A DNA stretch of 6,054 nt from an uncultured Actinomycetes bacterium (GTDB lineage: Bacteria > Actinomycetota > Acidimicrobiia > Acidimicrobiales > Ilumatobacteraceae): contig CALBSD010000012.1 of the NCBI GenBank assembly GCA_937927625.1, forward strand, positions 1 through 6,054, given 5' to 3'. The notes under the pieces were generated by a model. That model made no database searches. It was not told where the DNA came from and saw only the letters and a list, made by a program, of their open reading frames with translations. The position numbers and the translations under genes were made by a program. This document shows, piece after piece, positions 5,391 through 6,054 of the stretch (within the stretch, counting starts at the first letter, position 1; the number at the start of each line of letters is the position of its first letter).

Positions 5391-5528
5391 ACGACGTAAC
5401 AACGCCAGCTGGTTCGTAAAGGTCTTCCTCTTTCGAATCCAGCCTCACTGGTCTCGCGACTCGGTTTCCTTTCTCCCGAGGCGCGATCAGGGTCCGCTCA
5501 CCATCCAGGTGAGCGGACCCTTGTTTTT
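5385..5528 (+). ncRNA. Candidate structured small RNA or mRNA leader with three stem-loops
   Basis: Three consecutive hairpins occupy 5408-5520. Stem 1 pairs GCTGG (5408-5412) with CCAGC (5439-5443), then TTCG with CGAA (5413-5416/5434-5437) and AAAG with CTTT (5418-5421/5430-5433), with single-base bulges. Stem 2 pairs TCGCG (5454-5458) with CGCGA (5482-5486) and, after an A/G mismatch, CTCGG (5460-5464) with CCGAG (5476-5480) around an 11-nt all-pyrimidine loop. Stem 3 is the terminator. No normal-length coding frame fills this stretch. It could be an independent small RNA, the processed 3' end of the macro domain mRNA, or the 5' leader of the gene at 5576. It does not match tRNA, tmRNA, SRP RNA or the actinobacterial 6C RNA. 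The 5' end is a guess, set at the downstream edge of the half-site cluster. Confidence 0.5.
5490..5528 (+). terminator. Strong rho-independent terminator
   Basis: A perfect 13-bp stem (5490-5502 with 5508-5520; 5' arm GGGTCCGCTCACC) closes a 5-nt loop, ATCCA, and is followed by TTGTTTTT. The T-run is only on the plus-strand side, so it stops rightward transcription. It lies 150 nt after the macro domain stop codon and ends 47 nt before the next start codon. It ends either the macro domain transcript or a separate small RNA, or attenuates the downstream gene. No strong competing antiterminator is visible; the best alternative is only CTCAC (5444-5448) with GTGAG (5509-5513). Confidence 0.93.
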
Positions 5529-5565
5529 GCGTACCAAGTCACCCACATCAACAACCCCAAATCAC

Positions 5566-5570
5566 AGGAG
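5566..5570 (+). promoter_or_regulatory. Shine-Dalgarno site of the last gene
   Basis: AGGAG lies 5 nt before ATG 5576 and decides that start. It is the only conventional ribosome binding site before a full-size gene in this window, so this mRNA probably has a leader. No promoter was found between the terminator and this site. Confidence 0.75.
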
Positions 5571-5575
5571 CAGCC

Positions 5576-6054
5576 ATGAACAACAGCAACAATTTCATCG
5601 CCATCATCAACCACGTAATGCGCTTGCACTCGCAGACCTTTGACAAAACCGCATGTTCCGAATGCGGCCAAAGCTGGCCCTGCAAAACCGCCAAATTCGT
5701 CTACGACAGCAAAGGCCGTGAGTTTGATCCGCTCACAGACACAGCAGACGCAGTTGATCTGGGCATCGCATTGCGCCACATCGACAACATGTTCAGCTCG
5801 CACGGAACCAAAGGCGAACACCTTGTCTCCGCCATGCATGAATTGGCCCTGCAACCAGAGTTGAAAGTCAACGGCGAAATGGCTCCAGAGACCGAATTCC
5901 ACGTATCGCTTCGACTCAACGAGCGTCATCACTTGTTGTTGTGGCGTGTCGTCTTCGGATATGAAACAACCGTTCACATTCATGCTGCGATTGATACGTC
6001 CGAAGGACGCCATTTCTTGTCGGCTCTGCTCACCGACAGCTTTGCGCCGGTGGA
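5576..6054 (+). CDS. Hypothetical protein with CxxC-x5-C cluster, 3' end missing (first 159 aa)
   Basis: The frame opens at ATG 5576 behind a well-placed AGGAG and stays open to the window edge, so the C-terminus is unknown. Codon third positions are mostly C or G, as in the confirmed genes. Near the N-terminus Cys27, Cys30 and Cys36 form the motif CSECGQSWPC. A similar C-x2-C-x(n)-WPC signature is common in small actinobacterial and actinophage proteins and probably binds zinc, perhaps with His18 or another residue as fourth ligand. The region after residue 45 is acidic and helical-looking (about 55-93), followed by a probable beta-rich part (105-140) rich in His and aromatic residues. No signal peptide or membrane segment is present. 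No enzyme family is recognised. Because the upstream gap lacks a promoter, expression may depend on readthrough of the terminator or on a promoter I could not see. The opposite-strand frame over the same DNA (5498-6013) is judged a shadow. Confidence 0.75.
   Translation, partial: MNNSNNFIAIINHVMRLHSQTFDKTACSECGQSWPCKTAKFVYDSKGREFDPLTDTADAVDLGIALRHIDNMFSSHGTKGEHLVSAMHELALQPELKVNGEMAPETEFHVSLRLNERHHLLLWRVVFGYETTVHIHAAIDTSEGRHFLSALLTDSFAPV

Noticed and set aside
5424..5450. A T-loop-like TTCGAATCC that suggested a tRNA or an attachment site within a tRNA gene
   Set aside because: The five bases on each side do not form a T-stem (the conserved G53-C61 pair is absent), and no acceptor stem or anticodon arm can be drawn. 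On the minus strand a T-arm also fails.
5498..6013. A 171-codon frame on the minus strand
   Set aside because: It runs into the terminator stem, has an unusual composition, and lies opposite a plus-strand frame with a Shine-Dalgarno site, good codon use and a CxxC motif. It is a shadow.
1..6054. CRISPR array, insertion sequence, prophage or rRNA
   Set aside because: No regularly spaced repeats, no transposase or integrase motifs, no terminal inverted repeats and no rRNA-like sequence were seen on either strand.

Overview
The window looks like a piece of chromosome from an actinobacterium, most likely the class Acidimicrobiia or a related planktonic lineage. The grounds are indirect. The base composition is moderately G+C rich (judged by eye, not computed). 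One secreted protein has a long Thr-rich linker and a C-terminal membrane anchor ending in six arginines. Most genes lack a Shine-Dalgarno sequence and instead have a -10-like hexamer 5-8 nt before the start codon, as expected for leaderless mRNAs. Nothing suggests a phage, transposon, plasmid or CRISPR array.

Layout: (1) 58-234 and 227-1150 (+) are two overlapping genes, a 58-residue two-helix membrane peptide and a 307-residue membrane-anchored exported protein. (2) 1151-1287 is an intergenic region with a perfect 15-bp palindrome. (3) 1288-2952 (+) encodes a large secreted, C-terminally anchored surface protein. (4) 3013-3906 (+) encodes a divergent dihydropteroate synthase-family protein. 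(5) 3909-4703 (-) encodes an endonuclease/exonuclease/phosphatase-fold protein that converges on the previous gene with 2 bp between the stop codons. (6) 4756-5340 (+) encodes a MacroD/YmdB-type macro domain protein, divergent from (5) across about 52 bp. (7) 5341-5575 is a 235-bp region without a conventional gene. It holds repeated TGACA/TGTCA half-sites, two very short open frames, two long imperfect stem-loops and a perfect 13-bp rho-independent terminator. This is the best candidate for something undescribed: a structured small RNA or a regulated leader. (8) 5576-6054 (+) is the start of a gene cut by the window edge, with a good Shine-Dalgarno site and a CxxC-x5-C cysteine cluster.

The genes do not form one pathway. 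The first two are probably co-translated and, with the third, act at the cell envelope. The dihydropteroate synthase homologue stands alone, without other folate genes, and has lost the usual substrate-loop signature. The nuclease-fold and macro domain genes share a divergent promoter region and may be co-regulated, but a shared function is only a guess. No assignment was checked against a database.
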